Position numbers and translations under genes: made by a program. A stretch of 64,000 nucleotides of DNA from Xanthobacteraceae bacterium (lineage in GTDB: Bacteria; Pseudomonadota; Alphaproteobacteria; Rhizobiales; Xanthobacteraceae): contig JALHLQ010000020.1 in NCBI GenBank assembly GCA_022844485.1, forward strand, positions 1 through 64,000, in the 5' to 3' direction. Positions 8,774 to 17,248 of the stretch are shown piece by piece (position 1 is the first letter of the stretch; every line of letters starts with the position of its first letter). The notes beneath the pieces are model-generated. The model saw only the letters and a program-made list of their open reading frames with translations. It searched no databases and was not told the origin of the DNA.

Positions 8774-9685
8774 ATGGTTTTCCGAGCCGGCCGCACCGCC
8801 GCAAAGGACGGATTGCGTTTGTCCGAAGCCGACCGCCGCGCCGCAGCGCTTTGTAACCCGCGACTCATCGAGGAGCTCACGGCAATGGTGGCGCGCGCCG
8901 CGATCGCCATTCGCCTGATTTCGGTGGATGCGCTGCAAACGCGCAGCAAGGCTGACGCATCCCCGGTGACGGCGGCAGATGAAGCAGCGGAGCGGATCAT
9001 CGTCTGCGATCTGCGCAAGCTTCTGCCCGGGACGCCCGTGATCTCTGAGGAAGCCTGGGGCCGGGGCGCACGGCCGGATTTGAAGGACACCTTCGTGCTG
9101 GTCGATCCGCTCGATGGAACGCGAGATTTCCTTGCCGGCGAGAGCGAGTACACCGTCAACATTGCGATCATCACCGACGGCAAGCCGTTCCTGGGGATCG
9201 TGGCTGCGCCGGCGCTGGGCGTCGTATGGCGTGGCCTTGCCGGGCGTCGTGCGGAGCGGCTGGCGCTGGATCCAGCAGACGCCTCCACGCCCACCGCCAT
9301 CCACGCGCGAGCAAGGCCTGCCGGCGGGTACACGGCGCTCGTCAGCCGTTCGCACTTCGACCCGCGAACAGCGGCCTTTCTCGCCACCGTCCCTGTCACA
9401 AGCACCGTGCGGTGCGCCTCCTCGCTGAAGTTTTGCCGCCTGGCGGAGGGCGTTGCGGACCTGTACCCGAGGCTTGGGCCGACCTCGGAGTGGGACATTG
9501 CGGCGGGGCATGCCGTGCTCCTTGCCGCCGGGGGAATCATGACTGCGCCCGATGGCGCACCGCTCATCTATGGGAACCACAAGGACGGGTTTAGAGTCCC
9601 TGGATTCATCGCCTCCGGGGACCCTGCGTCGCACCCCGCGGAAACGCGGCCGACTGCCCGAGACCGACCTGCCGGCGATCCATAA
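8774..9685 (+). CDS. cysQ: Inositol-monophosphatase-fold phosphatase, CysQ-like 3'(2'),5'-bisphosphate nucleotidase
   Basis: A Mg2+-dependent phosphatase of the FIG superfamily, probably hydrolysing adenosine 3',5'-bisphosphate produced during sulfate assimilation. The metal-binding motif DPLDGTRDF is intact, preceded by the SEE segment (ISEEAWG), and the second site TSEWDIAAGHAVLLAAGG is the CysQ form. The length of 303 residues is longer than the usual 255-275: the first 30 or so residues do not resemble the family, and the real start may lie nearer PRLIEELTAMV. No sulfur-metabolism genes lie alongside. A cytochrome c gene follows after 68 bases. Confidence 0.85.
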   Translation: MVFRAGRTAAKDGLRLSEADRRAAALCNPRLIEELTAMVARAAIAIRLISVDALQTRSKADASPVTAADEAAERIIVCDLRKLLPGTPVISEEAWGRGARPDLKDTFVLVDPLDGTRDFLAGESEYTVNIAIITDGKPFLGIVAAPALGVVWRGLAGRRAERLALDPADASTPTAIHARARPAGGYTALVSRSHFDPRTAAFLATVPVTSTVRCASSLKFCRLAEGVADLYPRLGPTSEWDIAAGHAVLLAAGGIMTAPDGAPLIYGNHKDGFRVPGFIASGDPASHPAETRPTARDRPAGDP

Positions 9686-9753
9686 AGGTACATTGAAGCG
9701 TCCGGCGCTCTAGGCTAAATGCATTGCATTCCCCGCCACGTTAGAAAGGTTAT

Positions 9754-10146
9754 ATGATGAGAAAGGCTGTGCTCTTTTCACTTGCCGCACTGGGCGCGTC
9801 GACAGCCATGGCCGCTGCGCAGGACCTCCCCGCGGGCGAGCAATCGTTCCGCAAATGCGCGCCCTGCCACGCGGTTGGCGAGGGCGCCAAGAACAAGGTG
9901 GGTCCCCTGCTCAATGGCCTGGAGGGCCGCAAGTCGGGTACCATTGAGGGATACACCTACACCGAAGCCAATAAGAATTCGGGCATTGTCTGGAGCGCGC
10001 AGACATTTGCCGAATACATCAAGGATCCCAGGGCGAAAATTCCGGGAACGAAGATGGTTTTTGCCGGGATCAAGAACGACAAGGAAATCGCGGATCTGTG
10101 GGCCTATCTCGCCCAATTCGGCCCCGATGGCAAAAAGAAATCCTAA
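9754..10146 (+). CDS. Class I cytochrome c (cytochrome c2 type)
   Basis: A periplasmic electron carrier of 130 residues. It has a signal peptide (MMRKAVLFSLAALGASTAMAAA), one haem c attachment motif CAPCH at about residues 35-39 and the cytochrome c2 features VGPLLNGLEGRKSG, YTEANKNSGIVW and a distal methionine in PGTKMVFAGIKN. It would shuttle electrons from the bc1 complex to an oxidase. Two adjacent ATG codons (9754, 9757) can both serve; AAAGG lies upstream. A structured 350-base non-coding stretch follows. Confidence 0.93.
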   Translation: MMRKAVLFSLAALGASTAMAAAQDLPAGEQSFRKCAPCHAVGEGAKNKVGPLLNGLEGRKSGTIEGYTYTEANKNSGIVWSAQTFAEYIKDPRAKIPGTKMVFAGIKNDKEIADLWAYLAQFGPDGKKKS

Positions 10147-10195
10147 GGCCGCTCCGCTCACGGGCGCCTACGATGAAGGCAGCCCCGCAAGAAAA

Positions 10196-10217
10196 CGGTC
10201 GATGCATGCATCGACCG
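10196..10217. repeat. 22-base perfect palindrome
   Basis: CGGTCGATGCA followed directly by its reverse complement TGCATCGACCG, with no spacer. It lies 50 bases after the cytochrome c stop codon and 280 bases before the regulator. No T-run follows, so it is not a classic terminator. A dyad operator for a dimeric regulator is possible. Confidence 0.8.
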
Positions 10218-10241
10218 CTGCAAGTTTGGGAGGAAGTGCCA

Positions 10242-10276
10242 TGTTGGCAGGATCTCGCTGCATGTCCCTGCCAACA
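10242..10276. repeat. Inverted repeat, 10-base arms and 15-base loop
   Basis: Arms TGTTGGCAGG (10242-10251) and CCTGCCAACA (10267-10276) are exact complements. It sits 24 bases after the 22-base palindrome. In RNA both would form stem-loops in series. No T-run follows. Confidence 0.7.
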
Positions 10277-10496
10277 CGCAAGGCTAGATCATGCCTTTTC
10301 GATTCGCATCTTAATTCGTGTCGGTCGAGCCCGATGCGCACCGACCGTTGACATTTTGGCCACACCAGATCGCGACTTCGATTTGCGCTGACGCTGGAGC
10401 GGCGCACTCAACCCGTTTGATGGCCGTGGCGCGGTGCGATATTGCTCTCGATAGAAGTCCGGCCTTTCTGAGCGTCCGGAGTCGACAGGTCGCCGA

Positions 10497-11237
10497 ATGA
10501 CATCCGCGCTTAATTCCGCCGACCTTGACATCGTCCGCCGCATCCCGGTCTTCAAGGGCCTGAAGCCGCCGATGATTGACCGTCTGATTGGACCGGCCGC
10601 CGTTTCCACCCTCAAGAACGGCAACATACTTTTTCGACAGGGCGACCCGGCGCTTGCCTTTTTCATCCTGGTCAGTGGATGGGTGAAGCTCTACCGTGTC
10701 ACCGTGGCCGGAGACGCCGCCGTGATTCACGTCTTCAAGACAGGCGAAAGCCTTGCGGAAGCCGTGGCCTTCACCGGCAGCCTTTATCCGGCGACCGGCG
10801 AGGCCGTCAGCGAAGCGCGCGTGGTGCGAATCCCGGCCGATCACGTGGTCCGTTGCATCCGCGATGTGCCGGAAATTGCGCTGGCGATGATTGCGTCTAC
10901 CTCGCAGCACCTTCATCAGCTCGTCGAGCAGGTCGAACAGCTGAAAGCGCAGACCGGCGTGCAGCGCGTCGCCGAGTTTCTCGCTTCGCTTTGCCCCGCC
11001 GATCATGGCAGTTGCACCATCGCCCTGCCCTACGACAAGGCCTTGATCGCCGGTCGCCTTGGCCTGAAGCCGGAATCCTTGTCGCGCGCCTTCGCTAAAT
11101 TGCGGCCGGTTGGTGTCAAGGTGCGGGCCGCGCATGTTACCGTAAAAGACGTTGGGAAACTTCGTCGGCTGGCTTCCGATGAACGCGGCGCCATGCGCGA
11201 AGCATTGCGCCAGTCACCAATGCTGGAGCGAGCGTGA
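10497..11237 (+). CDS. Crp/Fnr-family transcriptional regulator
   Basis: A 246-residue regulator with an N-terminal cyclic-nucleotide-binding-fold domain (about residues 15-130; ILFRQGDPALAFFILVSGWVKLYR) and a C-terminal winged helix (about 150-225; GVQRVAEFLASL, then the recognition region AGRLGLKPESLSRAFAKL). It lacks the N-terminal cysteine cluster of oxygen-sensing Fnr, so it senses something else (a nucleotide, haem/NO or a metabolite). Its stop overlaps the start of the CoA ligase gene by 4 bases, so the two are co-transcribed and the regulator probably controls the ligase pathway. The ATG follows GGTCGCCGA, a weak ribosome-binding site. Confidence 0.92.
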   Translation: MTSALNSADLDIVRRIPVFKGLKPPMIDRLIGPAAVSTLKNGNILFRQGDPALAFFILVSGWVKLYRVTVAGDAAVIHVFKTGESLAEAVAFTGSLYPATGEAVSEARVVRIPADHVVRCIRDVPEIALAMIASTSQHLHQLVEQVEQLKAQTGVQRVAEFLASLCPADHGSCTIALPYDKALIAGRLGLKPESLSRAFAKLRPVGVKVRAAHVTVKDVGKLRRLASDERGAMREALRQSPMLERA

Positions 11238-13102
11238 TGGAGCAGACTGCTCGGGGAAATCCGACCGAATTGCGCCGCGGCTATGCCGGCTTCGCGACGC
11301 CGCGCATCGCGGGCGAGACGAGAAGCGACGGCTCGAGGATTCTGCGTTCGCTCACGCCGCTGAATCCGTATCCGCAGACGATCACAGCCCGGTTCGGCCA
11401 TTGGGCGCGAGAGGTCCCATCCCGCGATTTCATGGCCGAGCGCAGCGGCGCCGGTTGGCGCAGCGTCACCTATCACGAAGCGATGCAGATGATCGAGGCG
11501 ATCGCTGCTTCCCTCCTCTCTCGCGACCTAGGCGCCGAGCGACCGATCATGATCGTGGCGGACAATGGCCTCGATCACGCGCTGCTCGCGCTCGGCGCAA
11601 TGCATGTGGGCATTCCTGTCGCGCCGATATCGCCGGCCTATGCCAGGTTGAGCCAAGACTTCGGCAAGCTCCGCTATGTGTTCGACGCGCTGACGCCGGG
11701 TATGGTCTATGTCCACAATGCCAGCGCCATGGAAAAGGCGCTCGCCGCGCTCGACATGCACGGCGTCGAGCTCGTGTCGTCGCTCCCGGCGAAGGGCGCC
11801 ACGAGCTTCGCCGCACTTCTTGCGCCGAGCGACCGCGCGGACGTCGCGTCCATCCACGCCGAAGTCGCGGCCGACGCCATAGCAAAGATTCTTTTTACCT
11901 CCGGGTCGACCGGCATGCCGAAAGGCGTCATCAACACCCATCGCATGATGTGCTCGAACCAAGCGTGCATCCTGCAAATCTGGCCGCTCATTGCCGATCG
12001 GCCGCTTGTGCTCGTCGATTGGCTGCCCTGGAGCCACACATTTGGCGCCAACCACAACTTCAACATGGTGATCCACAATGGCGGCACCTTCTACATCGAC
12101 GACGGCCGCCCTTTGCCGACCGCCATTGGACGCACGGTCGAAAATCTTCGCCTCGTGCAGCCAACGGTCTACTTCAATGTGCCACGCGGTTTTGCGATGC
12201 TGCTCGATGAACTCGAGCGCGACCGGCCGACCGCCGATAAGCTCTTCCGCGCAATCGAGTTCATCTTCTATGCGGGCGCGGCGTTGCCGCAAAGCTCCTG
12301 GTCCCGCATCGAGAAGCTGTGCGAATCCGCCGGGGTTCCAGGCCTGCCGCTGATCTCATCCTGGGGTACGACAGAGACCGCGCCGATGTCGACGTCGGTG
12401 CATTACCGGATTGATCGCGCCGGCAATATCGGCGTGCCGGTCCCCGGCACGGAGATCAAGCTGGTGCCGCTGGACGGCAAGACCGAAATCCGCGTCCGCG
12501 GGCCGAACGTGACGCCCGGATATTGGCGCGCCCCCGAGTTGACGGCGGCAACGTTTGACGAAGAGGGTTTTTATCGTTCGGGCGACGCCGTCTACTTTGC
12601 CGAGGAAGGCCGGCCGGAGCGAGGACTCGTCTTTGACGGCCGTATCGGCGAAAACTTCAAGCTGACCAGCGGCACCTGGGTGAATGTCGGCACATTGCGC
12701 ACAGCCGTGGTCGCCGCCATGGCGCCGATCGTCGATGATGCGGTTGTGACGGGGCACGACCGGGATGATGTGCGTCTTCTGCTGTTTGCGAATATCGGCA
12801 ATTGCCGCAAGCTGTGCCCGGAACTGGCCGAAAGCGAGCCGCCCGCCAGGGTCGTCGCCGCGCCCACCGTGCGGCAAGCGATTATAGCGGCTCTGCGCGA
12901 GCACAATAGGCGCGAGCCCGCTTCGTCGACCTGCATCATGCGAGCCATCCTGATGACAGAGCCGCCCACCATCGATGCCGGCGAAATTACCGACAAGGGC
13001 TACATCAATCAGCGCGCCGTGCTCTCTCGCCGAAGCAAGCTGGTCGAGATGCTCTACGCCGATAACCCCGCGGAAGAGGTCATTGTTGTAGGCGCGGTTT
13101 GA
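11234..13102 (+). CDS. Feruloyl-CoA synthase-like acyl-CoA synthetase
   Basis: A 622-residue ANL-superfamily ligase. The P-loop TSGSTGMPKG (about residues 222-231), the WGTTETAP motif and the C-terminal hinge FDGRIGENFKLTSGTWVNVG are in place. The N-terminal block LNPYPQTITARFGHWAREVP and the GENFKLTSGTWV hinge match the feruloyl-CoA synthase branch, which activates hydroxycinnamic acids before side-chain shortening. The enoyl-CoA hydratase/lyase and vanillin dehydrogenase that normally go with it are absent here, so the true substrate may differ. It starts within the regulator gene (ATGA-type overlap, 4 bases). Downstream are only the remains of another gene. Confidence 0.85.
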   Translation: MMEQTARGNPTELRRGYAGFATPRIAGETRSDGSRILRSLTPLNPYPQTITARFGHWAREVPSRDFMAERSGAGWRSVTYHEAMQMIEAIAASLLSRDLGAERPIMIVADNGLDHALLALGAMHVGIPVAPISPAYARLSQDFGKLRYVFDALTPGMVYVHNASAMEKALAALDMHGVELVSSLPAKGATSFAALLAPSDRADVASIHAEVAADAIAKILFTSGSTGMPKGVINTHRMMCSNQACILQIWPLIADRPLVLVDWLPWSHTFGANHNFNMVIHNGGTFYIDDGRPLPTAIGRTVENLRLVQPTVYFNVPRGFAMLLDELERDRPTADKLFRAIEFIFYAGAALPQSSWSRIEKLCESAGVPGLPLISSWGTTETAPMSTSVHYRIDRAGNIGVPVPGTEIKLVPLDGKTEIRVRGPNVTPGYWRAPELTAATFDEEGFYRSGDAVYFAEEGRPERGLVFDGRIGENFKLTSGTWVNVGTLRTAVVAAMAPIVDDAVVTGHDRDDVRLLLFANIGNCRKLCPELAESEPPARVVAAPTVRQAIIAALREHNRREPASSTCIMRAILMTEPPTIDAGEITDKGYINQRAVLSRRSKLVEMLYADNPAEEVIVVGAV

Positions 13103-13149
13103 TCCTCGGGGCGGATGCCCGGTTCTGCCCGGTGCGTCGCGACATCGGG

Positions 13150-13682
13150 TCTAGAGGCAATGCTGCGGGGCCGCGGCCCGCGTTTTCGGCGGCGAATGCG
13201 ATCAAGTTGAGCTTGTCCAATCGCTCCTGCAACTGCTGGGACCTTTGCAGGCCGCAAATCTTGAGGATCTCGTCCCAGCGGTGCCGCCCAGTCGTGCCGG
13301 CGCAACGACCGGACCGCGTTCGTCCTGTTGACCCATTGCAGGCGCTCCGGGTCACGGTTCAATTGAGCCAAGATCTCGGGGATATTCCGGGTCCGCTGGA
13401 ATCTCGATCACCGCGTTGTCCAGTCGAAGTACCTCAAGAACTCCGGACATTCGGGCGCAGAGCCGATCATCACGGCGCCTTCCGCGGCGCCCTCGAAGCA
13501 GCGCGTCGACAGCGAGCGTTCTTGGAAGTTCTTGCTGATGACGCCTCGATCGAGCACGCGCAGCTCCGCTCGTAGAACGTCCAGATCAAGCGTGTAGAAG
13601 ACATATGTCTACAAGGTTCTTCCGTCCACCTCCCAAGGTCTGCCGGAACAAAATTCTGACACTGCTGCAGGCTGCTGGTCAT
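13150..13682 (-). pseudogene. Glycosyltransferase (family-1-like, CgeB-type C-terminus), decayed
   Basis: No intact gene exists here, but minus-strand pieces in different frames line up as the C-terminal part of a glycosyltransferase. In order they are: RVLDRGVISKNFQERSLSTR then FEGAAEGAVMIGSAPECPEF and LRYFDW (13600-13420); NAVIEIPADP (about 13420-13390); ILAQLNRDPERLQWVN then TNAVRSLRRHDW (13386-13290); HRWDEILKICGLQRSQ (about 13290-13240). At least three frame changes, one accompanied by an in-frame TGA right after the FDW segment, separate them. The pattern EGAAxGxVMIG..PE.PEF..FDW, followed by a run ending RRHDW.HRW.EIL..CGL, is that of a glycosyltransferase C-terminal domain. The N-terminal half is not recognisable upstream. 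The gene is clearly dead. Confidence 0.6.
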
Positions 13683-13783
13683 CCACGCGATTCTCGAGCC
13701 TGCTCACCCGAATGTGAAACCGCGTGCATCTTTGGTCCAGAACCCCTAGAACGCGTCCCTCCGGCCCCTATAAGGGCGTGGTC

Positions 13784-13809
13784 GGGGCGGCCGCGCGGCC
13801 GGCCGCCCC
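13784..13809. repeat. GC-rich inverted repeat upstream of rimO
   Basis: GGGGCGGCC (13784-13792) and GGCCGCCCC (13801-13809) form a 9-base perfect stem around an 8-base loop. It ends 66 bases before the rimO start. With no following T-run it is not a standard terminator; it may lie in the rimO leader. Confidence 0.55.
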
Positions 13810-13875
13810 GGCTTGGAAGGTCTTGCCTTCGCTGCGCTTCCCCGGATCCGGCCAGTATCTTGTGAACGGAGATCC

Positions 13876-15231
13876 ATGTCGTCTGAAGCCACAACCGGTG
13901 CACACTCCCGCACTCACCCTGCGCCCAGGGTGAGCTTCGTGTCTCTCGGCTGTCCGAAGGCGCTGGTAGACTCCGAACGGATCGTCACACGCCTGCGCGC
14001 GGAAGGCTACGAAATCACGCGCAGGCACGATGGCGCCGACCTCGTCATCGTGAACACCTGCGGGTTCCTCGACAGCGCAAAAGCGGAGTCGCTCGAGGCC
14101 ATCGGTCAGGCCATGGCCGAGAACGGCCGCGTCATCGTGACCGGCTGCATGGGCGCCGAGCCCGAGCAGATCGCGCGGCGCTATCCCAGCCTGCTCGCAA
14201 TCACGGGGCCGCAGCAATACGAGACCGTGCTCGAGGCCGTACACCGCGCCGCACCCCCGGTACACGATCCATTCATCGATCTCGTTCCGCCGGAAGGCAT
14301 CAAGCTCACGCCGCGTCATTACGCGTATGTGAAAATCTCCGAAGGATGCAACAACCGCTGCAGCTTCTGCATCATCCCGAAGCTGCGCGGCAACCTCATT
14401 TCACGTCCCGCTGCCGAAGTGTTACGCGAGGCCGAACTGCTCGTGCGTGCGGGGGTGAAGGAACTGTTGGTAATTTCGCAAGATACCTCCGCTTACGGCG
14501 TTGACCTGAAGTATGCCGCAAGTACCTGGAAGGACCGTGAGGTCCGTGCGCGTTTTATCGATCTGGCGCGCGGCCTGGGCGAACTCGGCGTTTGGGTGCG
14601 GCTCCATTATGTCTATCCCTATCCGCATGTCGACGAGGTCATCCCCCTGATGGCCGAGGGTCGGGTGCTGCCTTATCTTGATATTCCTTTCCAGCATGCG
14701 AGCCCGGAGATGTTGAAGCGCATGCGCCGGCCGGCGGCGCAGGAAAAGACGCTGGAGCGCATTCGCTCCTGGCGAGAGGTCGCGCCGGACCTCACCATCC
14801 GCTCGACCTTTATCGTCGGCTTTCCCGGCGAAACAGATGCCGACTTCGACGTCCTGCTCGAGTGGCTCTCGGAAGCTCAGCTCGACCGGGTGGGCTGCTT
14901 CCGTTACGAACCGGTTGCCGGCGCTTCCGCGAACGATCTTGCGACACCGGTTCCGGATGAAGTGAAGGACGAACGTTGGCATCGTTTCATGCAAGCCCAG
15001 CAGGCGATATCGGCGCGCAGGCTCAGACGCAAAGTCGGCACGCGCCAGCAAATTATTGTGGATGAAATCGGACCGACGGTTGCAAAAGGTCGGAGCAAGG
15101 GAGATGCGCCGGAAATCGACGGTGCGGTGTATCTTTCCGCTCGGCGGCCGCTAAAGGTGGGAGAAATCGTTACCGCCAAGATCGAACGAGCCGACGCCTA
15201 CGACCTGCACGCGACCGTGGCTGGCTTTTAA
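13876..15231 (+). CDS. rimO: Ribosomal protein S12 methylthiotransferase RimO
   Basis: A radical-SAM enzyme of 451 residues that beta-methylthiolates an aspartate of ribosomal protein S12. The N-terminal UPF0004 domain carries the three cysteines of the auxiliary 4Fe-4S cluster ([31 protein letters not shown]). The radical-SAM motif CNNRCSFC lies at about residues 164-172 and a TRAM domain closes the protein. [14 protein letters not shown] separates RimO from MiaB. I chose the ATG at 13876, preceded by CGGAG; the frame is open 63 bases further upstream, but that part does not resemble the family and overlaps the leader hairpin region. Confidence 0.96.
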   Translation: MSSEATTGAHSRTHPAPRVSFVSLGCPKALVDSERIVTRLRAEGYEITRRHDGADLVIVNTCGFLDSAKAESLEAIGQAMAENGRVIVTGCMGAEPEQIARRYPSLLAITGPQQYETVLEAVHRAAPPVHDPFIDLVPPEGIKLTPRHYAYVKISEGCNNRCSFCIIPKLRGNLISRPAAEVLREAELLVRAGVKELLVISQDTSAYGVDLKYAASTWKDREVRARFIDLARGLGELGVWVRLHYVYPYPHVDEVIPLMAEGRVLPYLDIPFQHASPEMLKRMRRPAAQEKTLERIRSWREVAPDLTIRSTFIVGFPGETDADFDVLLEWLSEAQLDRVGCFRYEPVAGASANDLATPVPDEVKDERWHRFMQAQQAISARRLRRKVGTRQQIIVDEIGPTVAKGRSKGDAPEIDGAVYLSARRPLKVGEIVTAKIERADAYDLHATVAGF

Positions 15232-15274
15232 AGGCATGATTTCGCCGCCCCGCCCGTGACCGCGCAAGCGTCGT

Positions 15275-15652
15275 CTAGGCGCGTGTTTCGTTCACCTTGT
15301 ACGCGGTGAACCACTTGATCGGCTCGACGAGCTGGAATCCGTTCGGCGTCACGGCACCTACGACGATGATTTCCGTGACTACATACGCGGCGTCGCCGTT
15401 GCGCACCGTCTGTTTCGCCTCGCCCTTGATGAACCCGAGCGCAGCCACCACGCAGGCATCCTGCTTGCCGACCGCGGCATTCACCGCGTTTATCGCTTCG
15501 TGTGCATCACCGTTGTACCTATTGATGAAGCTTTCCACTTGTTCGGCAGTGTCGCAAACCAGTGCCGACGCGACGCTGATATGCTGGGCTTCCTCCGCGG
15601 TTGCGTAGGACGAGAAAAACACGACGCTCAGCGCCGCTAACAATTTATGCAC
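15275..15652 (-). CDS. Hypothetical secreted protein
   Basis: A 125-residue protein I do not recognise. It has a clear signal peptide (MHKLLAALSVVFFSSYATA), so it is probably periplasmic. The mature part has two cysteines (LVCDTAEQ and KQDACVVAAL) about 35 residues apart that could form a disulfide, and a C-terminal block VEPIKWFTAYKVNET. It converges on rimO with a 43-base gap. Coding is supported by the signal peptide and the lack of a competing frame. Homologues are short hypothetical proteins as far as I recall, but the family is not identified. Confidence 0.7.
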   Translation of the reverse strand: MHKLLAALSVVFFSSYATAEEAQHISVASALVCDTAEQVESFINRYNGDAHEAINAVNAAVGKQDACVVAALGFIKGEAKQTVRNGDAAYVVTEIIVVGAVTPNGFQLVEPIKWFTAYKVNETRA

Positions 15653-16006
15653 GGCGTGCTCCTACCAACGTGATGGCGAAGCTGGTCTCGACAGACCGCC
15701 GGCCTTGAGCCTCGTAACCACGATGCTTTCCGAACCGCAATCCGCAGCCCGAGCTGCCTTGACCAATGTTGCGGGTTAACCCGCATCTTTGCGCTTTAGT
15801 TCCAGGCTGGGTCTGCGGGCCGCGTTGGGCGAACCGCTGCCGCGCGAGCCATAATTGCCAAGCGGCGCCGCCGACACCGCCGTGGCGGTCTGGGTGAACG
15901 CCTCACTCATCTGCAGTTCGGCAGCTACGTCACTGACGGGCTTCGCATTGACCAGATGCGCGGCCCCTATTGGGCAGGGCGCGATCAGAAGGTCTGAGTT
16001 CTATGC
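15653..16006. other. Intergenic stretch with palindrome and a possible ORF remnant
   Basis: No complete gene in 354 bases. It contains a 16-base perfect palindrome at 15770-15785 (TGCGGGTT/AACCCGCA). On the minus strand an open frame of about 74 codons runs from a TAG near 16000 to TAA at 15776-15778. It reads like coding sequence (IGAAHLVNAKPVSDVAAELQ, then a G/S/P-rich tail ending LELKRKDAG) but has no start other than an internal ATG at 15908-15910 (44 residues). It may be the tail of a deleted gene. Confidence 0.4.
15770..15785. repeat. 16-base perfect palindrome
   Basis: TGCGGGTTAACCCGCA is self-complementary with no spacer. It overlaps the stop codon of the putative ORF remnant on the minus strand and lies about 120 bases upstream of the hypothetical secreted protein gene (start 15652), so an operator for that gene is possible. 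Confidence 0.6.
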
Positions 16007-17248
16007 CTATGGGGCAAACCGCTCGATGAATCCGATCAGCGCGGCGATTGCAGTGCCCATGTCGTGAGGGCTCGCATATTCCGCCGGATTGTGACTAACG
16101 CCACCACGGCAGCGCACGAACAGCATGGCGGAGGGGCAAAGTCTCGCCATCATCTGCGCATCGTGCCCGGCACCGGAGGGAATGGCAATTGGGCGGTGGC
16201 CAAGACCCTTAATCGCCTCCGCGAGCGCAGCTTGGAGTTTTGAATCCATTGGCGTCGTTTGCGTATCGAGAAATGGCTCGAAGGTCACCTGCAACCCGCG
16301 CGCTTCGACAATGCGCCAGGCCTCGGCCTTGATCTCCATGAGCGCATCCCGCCGCACGCGGTCAGTCATCGCGCGCAGATCGATCGTGAAGGTTGCGCGA
16401 GCGGGAATGATGTTCACGGCCCCCGGAAGGGCCTCGATGCGGCCGACGGTGCCGACCATGCGGTCGCCGGCATGCGCCCTTGCGATCCGCTCGACAGCGA
16501 GTACCATTTCGGCGGCGCCTACAAGCGCGTCCTTTCGCAAATTCATCGGCACAGTGCCGGCATGACCGGCTACGCCTTCGACGCTCACGCGCAGGCGGCT
16601 TTGTCCAACGATGCCGGTCACCACGCCAAGCGGCTCGCCTTCCTTCTCCAGGACTGGCCCCTGCTCAATGTGCATCTCGACATAGGCCGCCGCTTCGCCG
16701 GGCGCGTAAGCTGTGCGTGAAACCTCGGCCGGATTCTTGCCGTAGGCCTCCAGCGCACGCCGGTAGGTGACGCCTTTGGCGTCGGCGAGATCGAGTGTCG
16801 CGGGGTCGAAGTGGCCGGCCATCGTCGCCGAAGTCGACAGCACGGACGGAAACCGCGAACCCTCTTCATCGCCGAACGCCAGAACGTCGATGCCGAATGA
16901 TGGCTTCTGCCCGCGCCGGATAAAGTGCTCCGCGGCCAGGATGCCGCCGACGACGCCGAGCGGGCCGTCGTACTTGCCGGCATCGATGACGCTGTCGAGG
17001 TGCGAGCCGATGAGGAGCCGCGGCGCCTCGCCCCAACGCCCGCGCACCGTTCCCAGAGCGTCTTCGCTCACGTGCAGGCCTGCTTCTTTCATCCAGCGCC
17101 CGGTCAGGTCCGCCGCCATGCGGTGCTCCGGGGAGAGAAAAAGCCGCACGAGGCGCCCGCGCTCGGCGGAGATCAGCGCCAGTTCCCCGATCATGCGCTC
17201 AGCGCGTTTGCCCAAGGCCTCGATATCTGCCTTCGTCAACGTGCTCAT
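16007..17248 (-). CDS. Zn-dependent M20-type amidohydrolase, probable allantoate amidohydrolase
   Basis: A 413-residue enzyme of the N-carbamoyl-amino-acid hydrolase / allantoate amidohydrolase / ureidoglycolate branch of peptidase family M20. Metal-site motifs are GSHLDSVIDAGKYDGPLGV, FGDEEGSRF and MHIEQGPVLE; the dimerisation domain has GVAGHAGTVPMNLRKDAL and the last ligand lies in GVSHNPAEY. It follows xdhC with a 4-base overlap (17245-17248), so it belongs to a purine-degradation operon and allantoate is the most likely substrate. Without that context an N-carbamoyl-L-amino-acid hydrolase would be equally likely. Confidence 0.88.
   Translation of the reverse strand: MSTLTKADIEALGKRAERMIGELALISAERGRLVRLFLSPEHRMAADLTGRWMKEAGLHVSEDALGTVRGRWGEAPRLLIGSHLDSVIDAGKYDGPLGVVGGILAAEHFIRRGQKPSFGIDVLAFGDEEGSRFPSVLSTSATMAGHFDPATLDLADAKGVTYRRALEAYGKNPAEVSRTAYAPGEAAAYVEMHIEQGPVLEKEGEPLGVVTGIVGQSRLRVSVEGVAGHAGTVPMNLRKDALVGAAEMVLAVERIARAHAGDRMVGTVGRIEALPGAVNIIPARATFTIDLRAMTDRVRRDALMEIKAEAWRIVEARGLQVTFEPFLDTQTTPMDSKLQAALAEAIKGLGHRPIAIPSGAGHDAQMMARLCPSAMLFVRCRGGVSHNPAEYASPHDMGTAIAALIGFIERFAP

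Larger units (their letters stand above)
10147..10496. other. Non-coding stretch rich in inverted repeats between cytochrome c and crp/fnr genes
   Basis: No convincing gene in 350 bases. It holds a 22-base perfect palindrome (10196-10217), a 10-base inverted repeat (10242-10251 with 10267-10276), a shorter pair CGGTC/GACCG (10322-10326 with 10343-10347), and a perfect TTGACA at 10348-10353 that could be the -35 of the regulator gene, although no good -10 follows at 17 bases. The stretch may hold the regulator's promoter and operator, or a structured RNA. Confidence 0.5.

Noticed and set aside
8743-9634. Minus-strand open frames opposite the CysQ-like gene
   Set aside because: The plus strand has all phosphatase motifs in order; the minus frames have none.
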